Assembly: GCA_045531755.1 (NCBI GenBank)
Contig: JAZSEP010000041.1
Span: 1 to 13,964, forward strand
Source of the DNA: UBA11540 sp045531755
GTDB lineage: Bacteria > Bacillota > Clostridia > Oscillospirales > Ruminococcaceae
Length of the DNA stretch: 13,964 nt
Reading direction: 5' to 3'
Under the pieces are notes generated by a model. The model had not been told where the DNA came from and made no database searches. It saw nothing but the letters and a program-made list of their open reading frames with translations. Position 1 is the stretch's first letter, and each line of letters opens with the position of its first letter. Position numbers and translations under genes: made by a program. This document shows, in pieces, positions 1-5,224 of the stretch.

Positions 1-97
1 ATACCTTTCGTCTATATTTTGGGGCAAACACTATGTGGTACTTGCAATTCCACTTCGTGTGTGCTAAACTACTTGTGTCTATACTTTCTTTTTTCAT
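1..97 (-). CDS. tnpA: IS200/IS605-type transposase TnpA, N-terminal fragment (runs off window)
   Basis: Reading the minus strand from ATG at 97 gives 32 codons before the window edge. The protein starts MKKESIDTSSLAHTKW and continues NCKYHIVFAPKYRRKV. The motif 'H-T-x-W-N-C-K-Y-H-I-V-F-A-P-K-Y-R-R' is the N-terminal signature of IS200-type single-strand-DNA transposases (Y1, HUH class), which cut and rejoin hairpin-tipped element ends as single strands. The HUH pair and catalytic tyrosine would lie further on, outside the window. The ribosome binding site GGAGGT (104-109) is 6 nt from the start and is one arm of a 15-bp hairpin. Completeness cannot be judged. Confidence 0.88.
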   Translation of the reverse strand, partial: MKKESIDTSSLAHTKWNCKYHIVFAPKYRRKV

Positions 98-103
98 TTA
101 TTT

Positions 104-165
104 ACCTCCGATTGTGATGCTTTTGGTGACTGGCAGGTCGCGTCTATTCTATCACAATCGGAGGT
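104..165 (-). promoter_or_regulatory. tnpA leader hairpin sequestering the ribosome binding site
   Basis: A perfect 15-bp inverted repeat lies at 104-118 and 151-165 around a 32-nt loop. In the tnpA transcript the GGAGGT Shine-Dalgarno is entirely within the 3' arm and would be paired, so translation should be low. Known IS200 elements silence themselves by a comparable hairpin. In the plus direction the same hairpin is followed by T6 (165-170), so it may also stop antisense or read-through transcription. Confidence 0.7.
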
Positions 166-189
166 TTTTTCATCGCTAAAGCTCTTTTG

Positions 190-212
190 AACCACGCGAC
201 TATCGCGTGGTT
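190..212. repeat. End-type hairpin of the IS200 element
   Basis: A perfect 10-bp stem (190-199 with 203-212) closes a 3-nt loop. IS200/IS605 transposases recognise subterminal hairpins of this sort rather than inverted repeats. Assignment to the element, rather than to a terminator, is an inference from position. Confidence 0.5.
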
Positions 213-222
213 TTCGTTATAC

Positions 223-259
223 AAAAAGCCGATATGGAGCTTGAGTCCATATCGGCTTT
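223..259 (-). terminator. Rho-independent terminator of the small Cys-rich gene
   Basis: A 14-bp perfect stem (225-238 with 246-259) with a 7-nt loop is followed on the minus strand by a run of T (complement of 223-227). It lies directly after the stop codon of the 266-439 gene and before the IS200 end, and would keep that gene's transcription out of the element. Confidence 0.8.
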
Positions 260-265
260 GCAAGA

Positions 266-439
266 CTATTTACGATGGAAAATTTTATCCAACAGCTTTG
301 AAAAGGCAGATTTTTCGCAAATCACACAAGGTTTCACAGCTCCGCATCCCTCGCAGAAATCCAGCTCCAAAACCACGTCTTTCTCCGTCAGATTTTCATC
401 GAACAACTCGTTATAATGCTTCAAGCAAAACTCCGCCAT
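266..439 (-). CDS. Small Cys-rich protein with two CxxC pairs (57 aa)
   Basis: This short gene reads MAEFCLKHYNELFDENLTEK and ends in a Lys/Arg-rich tail. It has four clustered cysteines, C29EGC32 and C38VIC41, plus C5: a zinc-ribbon-like arrangement on a small soluble protein. The start ATG at 439 has a strong AGGAGG (complement of 446-451) 6 nt upstream. A TTGTCA-17-TATAAT promoter lies upstream and a terminator hairpin follows the stop, so the transcription unit is complete. It is divergent from the XRE repressor gene at 563, and its -35 lies inside one of two operator copies, so it is probably repressed by that protein. I recognise it only as the kind of small metal-binding protein seen in Clostridia; its function is unknown. 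Confidence 0.8.
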   Translation of the reverse strand: MAEFCLKHYNELFDENLTEKDVVLELDFCEGCGAVKPCVICEKSAFSKLLDKIFHRK

Positions 440-477
440 ACCTTTCCTCCTAACGTTTCCGCTTTCAATGACCCTGT

Positions 478-496
478 TGACATTTGGTGAGTGTCA
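478..496. promoter_or_regulatory. Operator copy 1 of the XRE repressor (predicted)
   Basis: TGACATTTGGTGAGTGTCA is a dyad with 5-bp arms (TGACA and TGTCA) and 9 bp between them. It matches the reverse complement of the site at 531-549 at 16 of 19 positions. The pair sits in the divergent intergenic region beside the helix-turn-helix gene, as expected for an autoregulatory operator. Confidence 0.65.
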
Positions 497-507
497 TATT
501 CTCTTCA

Positions 508-536
508 ATTATATCATACAATCTTGTTAGTGACAA
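508..536 (-). promoter_or_regulatory. Promoter of the small Cys-rich gene
   Basis: On the minus strand: -35 TTGTCA (complement of 531-536), 17-bp spacer, -10 TATAAT (complement of 508-513) preceded by TGA, an extended -10. The -35 lies inside operator copy 2, so a bound repressor would block it. For the divergent repressor gene, a TTGACA at 477-482 has no good -10 at 17 bp; TACAAT at 517-522 is a weak candidate. Confidence 0.7.
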
Positions 537-549
537 GCACTAAATGTCA
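531..549. promoter_or_regulatory. Operator copy 2 of the XRE repressor (predicted)
   Basis: TGACAAGCACTAAATGTCA has the same TGACA-N9-TGTCA dyad as copy 1, in inverted orientation. Its flanks extend the relationship: 473-485 and 542-554 form a perfect 13-bp inverted repeat around the whole promoter region. Copy 2 ends only 2 bp before the repressor gene's ribosome binding site. Confidence 0.65.
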
Positions 550-562
550 ACAGGAGGTTAAT

Positions 563-814
563 ATGTTCATCAACAAATCAAAAGACGGGTTAAACAACCT
601 TTGCGGTAAACATATTTCCGCTTTGCGAAAGGAACTGAAAATCTCGCAAAGAGAGCTGGCAGACAGGCTGCAGTTGTCGGGTCTTGACATTGACAAAAAC
701 GCAATTCAGAGAATCGAGTGCGGAAAACGCTTTGTGACCGACATTGAGCTTGCGGTTATTGCAGGTGTTTTAAACAAATCCGTCGATGAGTTGCTTGAAG
801 ATTCAGGCAGCTGA
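563..814 (+). CDS. XRE-family helix-turn-helix transcriptional regulator (83 aa)
   Basis: This is a small single-domain DNA-binding protein. After a short N-terminus (MFINKSKDGLNNLCGKHI) comes a lambda-repressor-type HTH: the segment ISQRELADRLQL leads into the turn, and NAIQRIECGKRFVTDIE forms the recognition helix and the following helix. It ends in the usual ELL tail of this group. The frame stays open upstream to a GTG at 491, but ATG 563 is chosen because AGGAGG (552-557) lies 5 nt before it and the upstream region is operator and promoter DNA. It probably represses itself and the divergent Cys-rich gene through the two operators. No sensor domain is visible, so the inducing signal is unknown. 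Confidence 0.85.
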   Translation: MFINKSKDGLNNLCGKHISALRKELKISQRELADRLQLSGLDIDKNAIQRIECGKRFVTDIELAVIAGVLNKSVDELLEDSGS

Positions 815-836
815 TTCACGCACGTTTTGCTTTGCG

Positions 837-865
837 TTGACATCTCCTCTTTATTAGAGTATAAA
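837..865 (+). promoter_or_regulatory. Consensus promoter with no sense gene downstream
   Basis: TTGACA (837-842), 17-bp spacer, TATAAA (860-865). Transcription would start near 872, at the first base of the hairpin 872-896, and if not stopped would run antisense through the 917-1345 gene. Confidence 0.5.
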
Positions 866-871
866 AACAAA

Positions 872-896
872 AACCTCAATGAATTTCATCGAGGTT
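872..896. terminator. Bidirectional terminator between convergent genes
   Basis: Stem 872-882 with 886-896, with one A/C mismatch and a 3-nt loop. On the minus strand it is followed by TTTTTGTTTTTA, a good termination tail for the 917-1345 gene. On the plus strand the tail is CTTTCTT, a weaker stop for the XRE gene. Confidence 0.75.
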
Positions 897-916
897 CTTT
901 CTTCCCTTTCGGTCGG

Positions 917-1345
917 TCAGTTGTATTCGTCGAACACGGTTTTTAATGCGGTTTCGATTTTCTCTGCCGTAAACTCCTGCACGTATCCGTCGTTTCGGTC
1001 GATAAATCCGACAGGCGCCAGCGTATTGGCGGCCGCGTTATAGACCATATACAGCCTTCCTCTTTCGATTTCCTCTCCTGCTTCGGTTCGGATGGTCATC
1101 AAAAAGGTTACTTCTTTTTCGTCCTCGGTCAAGGGTATGTCGGGTGAAAAGTCTTCGTCCCACTCCTCTTTCCATCCGCACGAGAAGCCTGCAACGTGCT
1201 TCCAGAAGTCCTTCATCGTTATTTCAAAACTTTTCCCCTTGTATCCGCACAAGCGCGCCGAGGAAACGGTGTCGTCGCTTATATCAGGACGTAAACCACT
1301 CTCGTTTGCTATACTCTGTTCGGTGCTTTGGTTATACTTTTTCAT
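917..1345 (-). CDS. Hypothetical acidic protein (142 aa)
   Basis: I do not recognise this protein. It has no signal peptide and no membrane segment. After a polar, probably flexible start (about residues 1-30) the rest looks like one compact alpha/beta domain, with a segment rich in Trp, Asp and Glu (FWKHVAGFSCGWKEEWDEDF, about 47-66) and a C-terminal helix ending VFDEYN. ATG 1345 is the first start in frame; GGTGA 4 nt upstream is a modest ribosome binding site. It stands alone with its own consensus promoter (1393-1421) and terminator (872-896), convergent with the XRE gene. No link to neighbours is evident. Confidence 0.75.
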   Translation of the reverse strand: MKKYNQSTEQSIANESGLRPDISDDTVSSARLCGYKGKSFEITMKDFWKHVAGFSCGWKEEWDEDFSPDIPLTEDEKEVTFLMTIRTEAGEEIERGRLYMVYNAAANTLAPVGFIDRNDGYVQEFTAEKIETALKTVFDEYN

Positions 1346-1392
1346 TGCTTCACCATTAAATTTCTGTCATTGTTACTATACGGGCAATACCT

Positions 1393-1421
1393 ATCATACA
1401 GTATTTTTGTTTAATTGTCAA
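1393..1421 (-). promoter_or_regulatory. Promoter of the hypothetical gene
   Basis: Minus strand: TTGACA (complement of 1416-1421), 17-bp spacer, TATGAT (complement of 1393-1398). The predicted leader is about 40 nt. Confidence 0.7.
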
Positions 1422-1553
1422 TATAAAATTCTATTGATTGGTAGAATTTGTCGAATTTTGCCGGTATTATTTCAAAATCACACAAGCTCTCGGAAATCCG
1501 CCGTGCAGGGTGTTATATTTTGCGGATTAACTGCAAATAATTTATAAAAAGTG

Positions 1554-1582
1554 TTGACAAGTTCAAAATCTTAGTGTATAAT
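1554..1582 (+). promoter_or_regulatory. Consensus promoter of the tRNA operon
   Basis: TTGACA (1554-1559), 17-bp spacer, TATAAT (1577-1582): perfect in both boxes, as expected for a stable-RNA operon. The leader before the first tRNA contains a weak CCCG/CGGG hairpin (1591-1605). Confidence 0.85.
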
Positions 1583-1615
1583 AGACTTCGCCCGTAAAAA
1601 GCGGGAGTAAAATAT

Positions 1616-1692
1616 GGCGGTATAGCTCAGTTGGCTAGAGCAATCGGTTCATACCCGGTGTGTCGTAGGTTCGAGTCCCACTACCGCTACCA
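1616..1692 (+). tRNA. tRNA-Met (CAT), elongator type
   Basis: A full cloverleaf can be drawn: acceptor 1616-1622 with 1682-1688 (first pair G-U), D-stem GCTC/GAGC, anticodon stem ATCGG/CCGGT around loop TTCATAC with anticodon CAT at 1650-1652, and encoded CCA at 1690-1692. It lacks the C1-A72 mismatch and the three G-C anticodon-stem pairs of initiator tRNA, and begins like the elongator tRNA-Met of Bacillus. A lysidine-modified tRNA-Ile(CAT) is the alternative but less likely. Confidence 0.9.
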
Positions 1693-1695
1693 TAC

Positions 1696-1771
1696 GGCTC
1701 GTTGGTCAAGTGGCCTAAGACACCGCCCTTTCACGGCGGTAACACGGGTTCGAATCCCGTACGAGTCACCA
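1696..1771 (+). tRNA. tRNA-Glu (TTC)
   Basis: Acceptor GGCTCGT (1696-1702) pairs with ACGAGTC (1761-1767). The anticodon stem CCGCC/GGCGG encloses CTTTCAC, with anticodon TTC at 1730-1732. CCA is encoded at 1769-1771. Only 3 nt separate it from tRNA-Met, so the two are co-transcribed. Confidence 0.93.
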
Positions 1772-1774
1772 TGT

Positions 1775-1811
1775 AAAACCTCTTTTGTCCGATAGACAAA
1801 AAAGGTTTTTA
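1775..1811 (+). terminator. Terminator of the tRNA operon
   Basis: A 15-bp stem with one C/A mismatch (1775-1789 with 1795-1809) and a 5-nt loop, ending in a T-tract. Confidence 0.85.
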
Positions 1812-1814
1812 CAA

Positions 1815-1980
1815 TGATATCCGTTCCTTGCAGAACGGGTGATATACCTTCGGTATGATATCCACCTTCGGTGGATGATATATGCCTGCGGCATATAAAG
1901 GAACGGATATTATATCATGCTTGCGAAGCAAGTATATCATACGGCAACGCCGTATATCATATCGCGATAGCGATATATCA
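1815..1980. repeat. Array of seven mini-hairpins with ATGATAT/ATATCAT spacers
   Basis: Seven short palindromes, most with a 3-nt loop, follow each other: 1821-1838, 1844-1856, 1861-1875, 1880-1896, 1918-1930, 1939-1955 and 1959-1976. Stem sequences differ completely from unit to unit but each is self-complementary. Spacers read (A)TGATAT in the first half and ATATCAT in the second, so the array is roughly mirror-symmetric. A longer inverted repeat (1817-1829 with 1898-1910, 13 bp perfect) encloses the first four units. The array ends 1 bp before the -35 box of the four-helix-bundle operon. The plus strand is open in frame with that gene back to 1882, but I read this as chance. Confidence 0.9.
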
Positions 1981-2009
1981 TTGAATAGCGTAACATCATG
2001 TGGTATAAT
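1981..2009 (+). promoter_or_regulatory. Promoter of the four-helix-bundle/MATE operon
   Basis: TTGAAT (1981-1986), 17-bp spacer, TATAAT (2004-2009) with an extended -10 TG at 2001-2002. The -35 directly adjoins the last hairpin unit, so anything binding or melting the array could affect this promoter. Confidence 0.75.
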
Positions 2010-2031
2010 GTCGTTGAAAGAAGGTGCTTTC

Positions 2032-2385
2032 ATGTCCGAAAACAAATTACTTGACTTGTCTTTTGATTTTGCTGTTGCAATTGTTAATCTTGTTGACGGT
2101 GTAACTGCACCCAAAAGTTCTTATATGACAGATCAGCTCGCACGAGCCGGTACGTCGGTTGGCGCAAATATTCATGAAGCGCAGTATGCACAAAGTAAAA
2201 AAGATTTTGTATCAAAATTGGAAATCGCATTGAAAGAATCGAATGAAACAAGTTATTGGTTGAAATTGATGTACGAAACCAACAGAATAGACATTTCCGC
2301 ATATCAATGTACTGAGAAGCTTTGTGGCAATATTCGTAGGTTGTTGATTGCATCCTGTAAGACCGCAAAGGAGACTTCGAAATGA
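2032..2385 (+). CDS. Four-helix-bundle protein, S23/IVS family (117 aa)
   Basis: The core reads 'QLARAGTSVGANIHEA' followed by 'AQSKKDFVSKLEIALKESNE' and 'YWLKLM'. This is the signature of the four-helix-bundle family (TIGR02436/PF05635) first found as ORFs in intervening sequences of 23S rRNA and related to the Avd accessory protein of diversity-generating retroelements. Members form basic barrel-like pentamers thought to bind nucleic acid; the cellular role of free-standing members is unknown. Length is normal for the family. ATG 2032 is preferred because AAGGTG (2021-2026) is 5 nt upstream; the frame is open further back into the hairpin array. The stop overlaps the MATE start (ATGA), so the two are translationally coupled. 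The hairpin array just upstream is a plausible ligand, but this is inference. Confidence 0.88.
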   Translation: MSENKLLDLSFDFAVAIVNLVDGVTAPKSSYMTDQLARAGTSVGANIHEAQYAQSKKDFVSKLEIALKESNETSYWLKLMYETNRIDISAYQCTEKLCGNIRRLLIASCKTAKETSK

Positions 2386-3788
2386 AACCTGACTTTCTCT
2401 CCCGATACGTCGGAGACCGTGCTTTTTACCGCACGGTGCTTGGCATTGCCGTTCCGATGATGATACAAAACGGAATTACAAACCTTGTAAATCTGCTCGA
2501 CAACGTTATGGTGGGACAGGTTTCCACCACGGCTATGTCGGGTGTTTCCATCGTCAACCAGTTCGTTTTTATCTTCAATCTGCTGGTGTTTGGCGCTGTC
2601 AGCGCCGCAGGCATCTTCACGGCTCAGTTTCACGGCTCAGATAACGAGGACGGCGTCCGTCACACCTTCCGCTTCAAGATACTTATCAACCTTTTGGCAG
2701 GCGCTCTCGGCGTTGTGGCTTTTGCCCTTTTTGACGACGAGCTCATCAAGCTGTTTTTGCAGATGGATGCAGGAACGGCTGACCTCTCGCCCGAGGAAGC
2801 GCTGTTTTTCGGCAAACAGTATCTGTGGCCGATGCTTATAGGGCTTATTCCCTACGCTCTGTCGCAGGCGTATGCCTCGACCATGCGTGAAACGGGTCAG
2901 ACTGTCATTCCCATGGCGGCGAGTCTGGCTGCCGTTATGACAAACTTCGTGCTCAACGGTATTTTAATCTTCGGTTTGTTCGGAGCCCCTGCTTTAGGCG
3001 TGCTCGGCGCCGCTATTGCAACCGTTGTAGCGCGTTTTGTCGAGCTTTTTATCCTCGTTTGGTGGGGACACGCGCACAAGGAAGAGTGTCCGTATCTTGT
3101 GGGAGCCTACCGCTCACTCTACATCCCCCGTTCGCTGTTTGCGAGCATCGCCGCAAAGGGTCTTCCGCTTATGGCAAACGAATTTTTCTGGGCGCTCGCC
3201 GTCACGATGCGCAACCAGAGCTATTCTACCTGCGGTCTTGAGGTTGTTGCCGCACAGAACATTGCAGTCACGTTTATAAATCTGTTCTCGGTGATTTATA
3301 TGTCGCTCGGCAGCTCGATTGCCATCGTAGTGGGCAATCAGCTTGGCGCAGGCGAAATCGAAGAGGCGCGCGACAGTGACCGCAAGATGATTGCGTTTTC
3401 CGTCACCTGCGCCGCTGTTATCGGGCTTTTGCTGTGCTGCACAGCTCCGCTCTTCCCTATTCTTTACAAAGCCCCCGACAGCGTTCGGGACCTTGCCGCC
3501 TTCATGCTTGTAGTCAACGGTTGTGCAATGCCGTTTTTTTCCTTTGCACACGCGGCATACTTCACTCTCCGATCCGGCGGAAGAGTTGGCATAACCTTCC
3601 TGTTTGACAGCGTGTATATGTGGGGCGTCGTTGTTCCAACGGTAGCTTTGATTGCAAACCTCACGAGCATATCTATCCATTGGCTGTTCATAATCGGAAC
3701 GGCGGTCGAGGTGCTCAAATGCGTTCTGGGCGCCATCTGTCTTAAAAAGGTCAACTGGGCACGGCAGTTGGTTGAAAAGAAAAACTGA
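2382..3788 (+). CDS. MATE-family multidrug/Na+ efflux transporter (468 aa)
   Basis: This integral membrane protein has about 12 hydrophobic segments in two homologous halves. The N-terminal half begins with the family pattern 'AVPMMIQNGITNLVNLLDNV' then MVGQ. The second half repeats it around residue 245 onward (GLPLMANEFFWALAV) and has the conserved 'ISLG...AIVVGNQLGAGE'-like stretch near 310-330. MATE proteins export cationic drugs or metabolites in exchange for Na+ or H+. The subgroup resembles the clostridial NorM/DinF-like proteins; the substrate cannot be told from sequence. Its ATG overlaps the stop of the four-helix-bundle gene and has AAAGGAG (2367-2373) 8 nt upstream. A strong terminator follows at 3802-3838. 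Confidence 0.9.
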   Translation: MKPDFLSRYVGDRAFYRTVLGIAVPMMIQNGITNLVNLLDNVMVGQVSTTAMSGVSIVNQFVFIFNLLVFGAVSAAGIFTAQFHGSDNEDGVRHTFRFKILINLLAGALGVVAFALFDDELIKLFLQMDAGTADLSPEEALFFGKQYLWPMLIGLIPYALSQAYASTMRETGQTVIPMAASLAAVMTNFVLNGILIFGLFGAPALGVLGAAIATVVARFVELFILVWWGHAHKEECPYLVGAYRSLYIPRSLFASIAAKGLPLMANEFFWALAVTMRNQSYSTCGLEVVAAQNIAVTFINLFSVIYMSLGSSIAIVVGNQLGAGEIEEARDSDRKMIAFSVTCAAVIGLLLCCTAPLFPILYKAPDSVRDLAAFMLVVNGCAMPFFSFAHAAYFTLRSGGRVGITFLFDSVYMWGVVVPTVALIANLTSISIHWLFIIGTAVEVLKCVLGAICLKKVNWARQLVEKKN

Positions 3789-3801
3789 ATATAATAACTG
3801 A

Positions 3802-3838
3802 AAACGGCACTTTCGAAATGAAAGTGCCGTTTGTTTTT
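3802..3838 (+). terminator. Terminator after the MATE gene
   Basis: A 13-bp stem (3802-3814 with 3820-3832) with a 5-nt loop, followed by GTTTTTA. Confidence 0.88.
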
Positions 3839-3939
3839 AGCGTTGCGCAACGTTTAGCTACGAAGTAATTTAGCGTGTCGCAGACACATTTAGCTCACCG
3901 TCAGGTGAATTTAGCTGTAACAAAGCACGCCTTGCTTAC
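3835..3939. repeat. Second mini-hairpin array with TTTAGC spacers
   Basis: Short palindromes at 3841-3852, 3859-3867, 3875-3887 and 3895-3908 are separated by the constant word TTTAGC (copies at 3853, 3869, 3889 and 3910, with a fifth at 3836-3841). Stems vary while each remains self-complementary, as in the array at 1815-1980, but the spacer word differs. A bulged hairpin at 3917-3939 overlaps the serS stop and may act as the serS terminator. The array fills the gap between the convergent MATE and serS genes. Confidence 0.85.
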
Positions 3940-5207
3940 TTAATTACGTCTACGCCCATATACTTTCTCAGAGCTTCGGGGACTGTTACAGAGCCGTCGG
4001 CGTTCTGGTAGTTCTCGAGAATTGCGGCTACCGTTCTGCCGATTGCAAGACCCGAGCCGTTGAGGGTATGCACAAGCTGTGCCTTGCCCTTGACGTCGTC
4101 CTTATATCTGATGGACGCTCTTCTTGCCTGATAGTCCTCGAAGTTGGAGCAGGAGGAAATCTCCTTGTAGGTGTTATAAGAGGGCAACCAAACCTCGATG
4201 TCGTAGGTCTTCGCGCTTGAGAAGCCGAGGTCGCCGCCGCAAAGGGTTACTACTCTATGGGGCAGGCCGAGTATCTGAAGCGCGCGTTCTGCGTCGTTTG
4301 TGAGCTTTTCGAGCTCCTCGTAGGAATTCTCGGGCTTGGAAAACTTAACAAGCTCGACCTTGTTGAACTGATGCTGACGGATGAGTCCTCTTGTATCTCT
4401 TCCTGCGGAGCCCGCCTCTGCTCTGAAGCAAGCGGAGTATGCGCAGTATTTTCTTGTGAGGGTGCTGCCATCGAGAATCTCGTCGCGGTGCATATTCGTG
4501 ACGGGAACCTCAGCGGTAGGAATGAGGAAATAGTCGGGAGAAGCGAGCTTGAATGCGTCCTCTTCGAACTTCGGGAGCTGTCCTGTGCCGGTCATAGACG
4601 CGCGGTTTACCATAAAGGGCGGGAAAATCTCGGTATAGCCGTTTGAGGTGTGGAGGTCGAGATAGAAGTTGATTACCGCTCTTTCAAGTCTTGCGCCGAG
4701 GCCCTTATAGAAGTGAAATCTCGCGCCCGTTACCTTTGCGGCGGTTTCGGGGTCGAGGATATCGAGTGCCTCGCCGATATCCCAATGCGCCTTGGGCTCG
4801 AAATCGAACTTTCTGGGCTCGCCCCAGGTGCGCATTACGGGGTTCTGGGAATCGTCAACGCCCGCAGGAACGCTTTCGTGGGGGATGTTGGGGATATTTA
4901 AGAGGATTGTCTTCTGCTTTTCCTCAAGCTCGGCAATCTTTTCGTCGCATTCCTTTATCTTTGCGGAAAGCTCCTTCATCTCGGCGAAGACGGGGGCTGT
5001 GTCCTTGCCCTCCTTCTTCATCTGCGGAATCATCTTGCTGACCTTGTTCTGCTCAGCCTTCATAGCGTCAGCAGCGGAGCTTATCTCACGGCGCTGTTCG
5101 TCGATTGCGATAACCTCGTCGATGAACTTGTCCATATTCTTGCCGCGCTTCTGCATACCTGCTCTGACGGCATCGGGGTTGCTTCTTACGAGTTTGATGT
5201 CTAACAT
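3936..5207 (-). CDS. serS: Seryl-tRNA synthetase (423 aa)
   Basis: This cytosolic class II aminoacyl-tRNA synthetase charges tRNA-Ser with serine, and also tRNA-Sec where present. The N-terminal antiparallel coiled coil that grips the long variable arm spans about residues 30-105. Class II motif 1 is near 196-214, TAEV at 231-234, motif 2 FRAEAGSAGRDTRG at 261-274, and motif 3 LNGSGLAIGRT at 382-392 followed by AAILENYQ. Length matches the bacterial family (420-430). Start ATG 5207 has AGGAGA (complement of 5215-5220) 7 nt upstream. It lies 17 nt downstream of spo0J with no terminator between, so it is the last gene of a soj-spo0J-serS operon. I see no T-box leader. Confidence 0.98.
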   Translation of the reverse strand: MLDIKLVRSNPDAVRAGMQKRGKNMDKFIDEVIAIDEQRREISSAADAMKAEQNKVSKMIPQMKKEGKDTAPVFAEMKELSAKIKECDEKIAELEEKQKTILLNIPNIPHESVPAGVDDSQNPVMRTWGEPRKFDFEPKAHWDIGEALDILDPETAAKVTGARFHFYKGLGARLERAVINFYLDLHTSNGYTEIFPPFMVNRASMTGTGQLPKFEEDAFKLASPDYFLIPTAEVPVTNMHRDEILDGSTLTRKYCAYSACFRAEAGSAGRDTRGLIRQHQFNKVELVKFSKPENSYEELEKLTNDAERALQILGLPHRVVTLCGGDLGFSSAKTYDIEVWLPSYNTYKEISSCSNFEDYQARRASIRYKDDVKGKAQLVHTLNGSGLAIGRTVAAILENYQNADGSVTVPEALRKYMGVDVIK

Positions 5208-5224
5208 TTATATATCTCCTTTGT

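Larger units (their letters stand above)
1..220 (-). mobile_element. Partial IS200/IS605-family element (5' end of tnpA plus left end)
   Basis: The element runs off the left edge of the window. It comprises the start of tnpA (1-97), a long hairpin over its leader (104-165) and an end-type hairpin with a 10-bp perfect stem and 3-nt loop (190-212). The right boundary near 213-222 is an estimate: IS200 elements lack terminal inverted repeats, and the next clear feature is the terminator hairpin of the neighbouring gene at 225-259. The T-rich stretch at 165-170 next to the long hairpin could stop plus-strand transcription crossing the element. Confidence 0.75.

Noticed and set aside
477..505. TTGACA at 477-482 as the XRE gene's -35
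   Set aside because: The hexamer is perfect, but the position 17 bp downstream reads TCTCTT, not a -10; I could not assign the promoter with confidence.
1495..1528. 7-bp inverted repeat AATCCGC/GCGGATT upstream of the tRNA promoter
   Set aside because: It is short, with a 20-nt loop and no T-tract; it could be chance.
1815..1980. CRISPR array
   Set aside because: The spacer words are only 7-8 nt and the variable parts are self-complementary hairpins of 11-18 nt, not 30-nt unrelated spacers; no cas genes are present.
1882..2031. N-terminal extension of the four-helix-bundle protein through the hairpin array
   Set aside because: It would translate the palindromic array, starts upstream of the predicted promoter and lacks a ribosome binding site; ATG 2032 fits the family start.
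5208..5224. T-box or other leader control of serS
   Set aside because: Only 17 nt separate spo0J and serS, leaving no room for a T-box between them, and none is seen upstream of soj.
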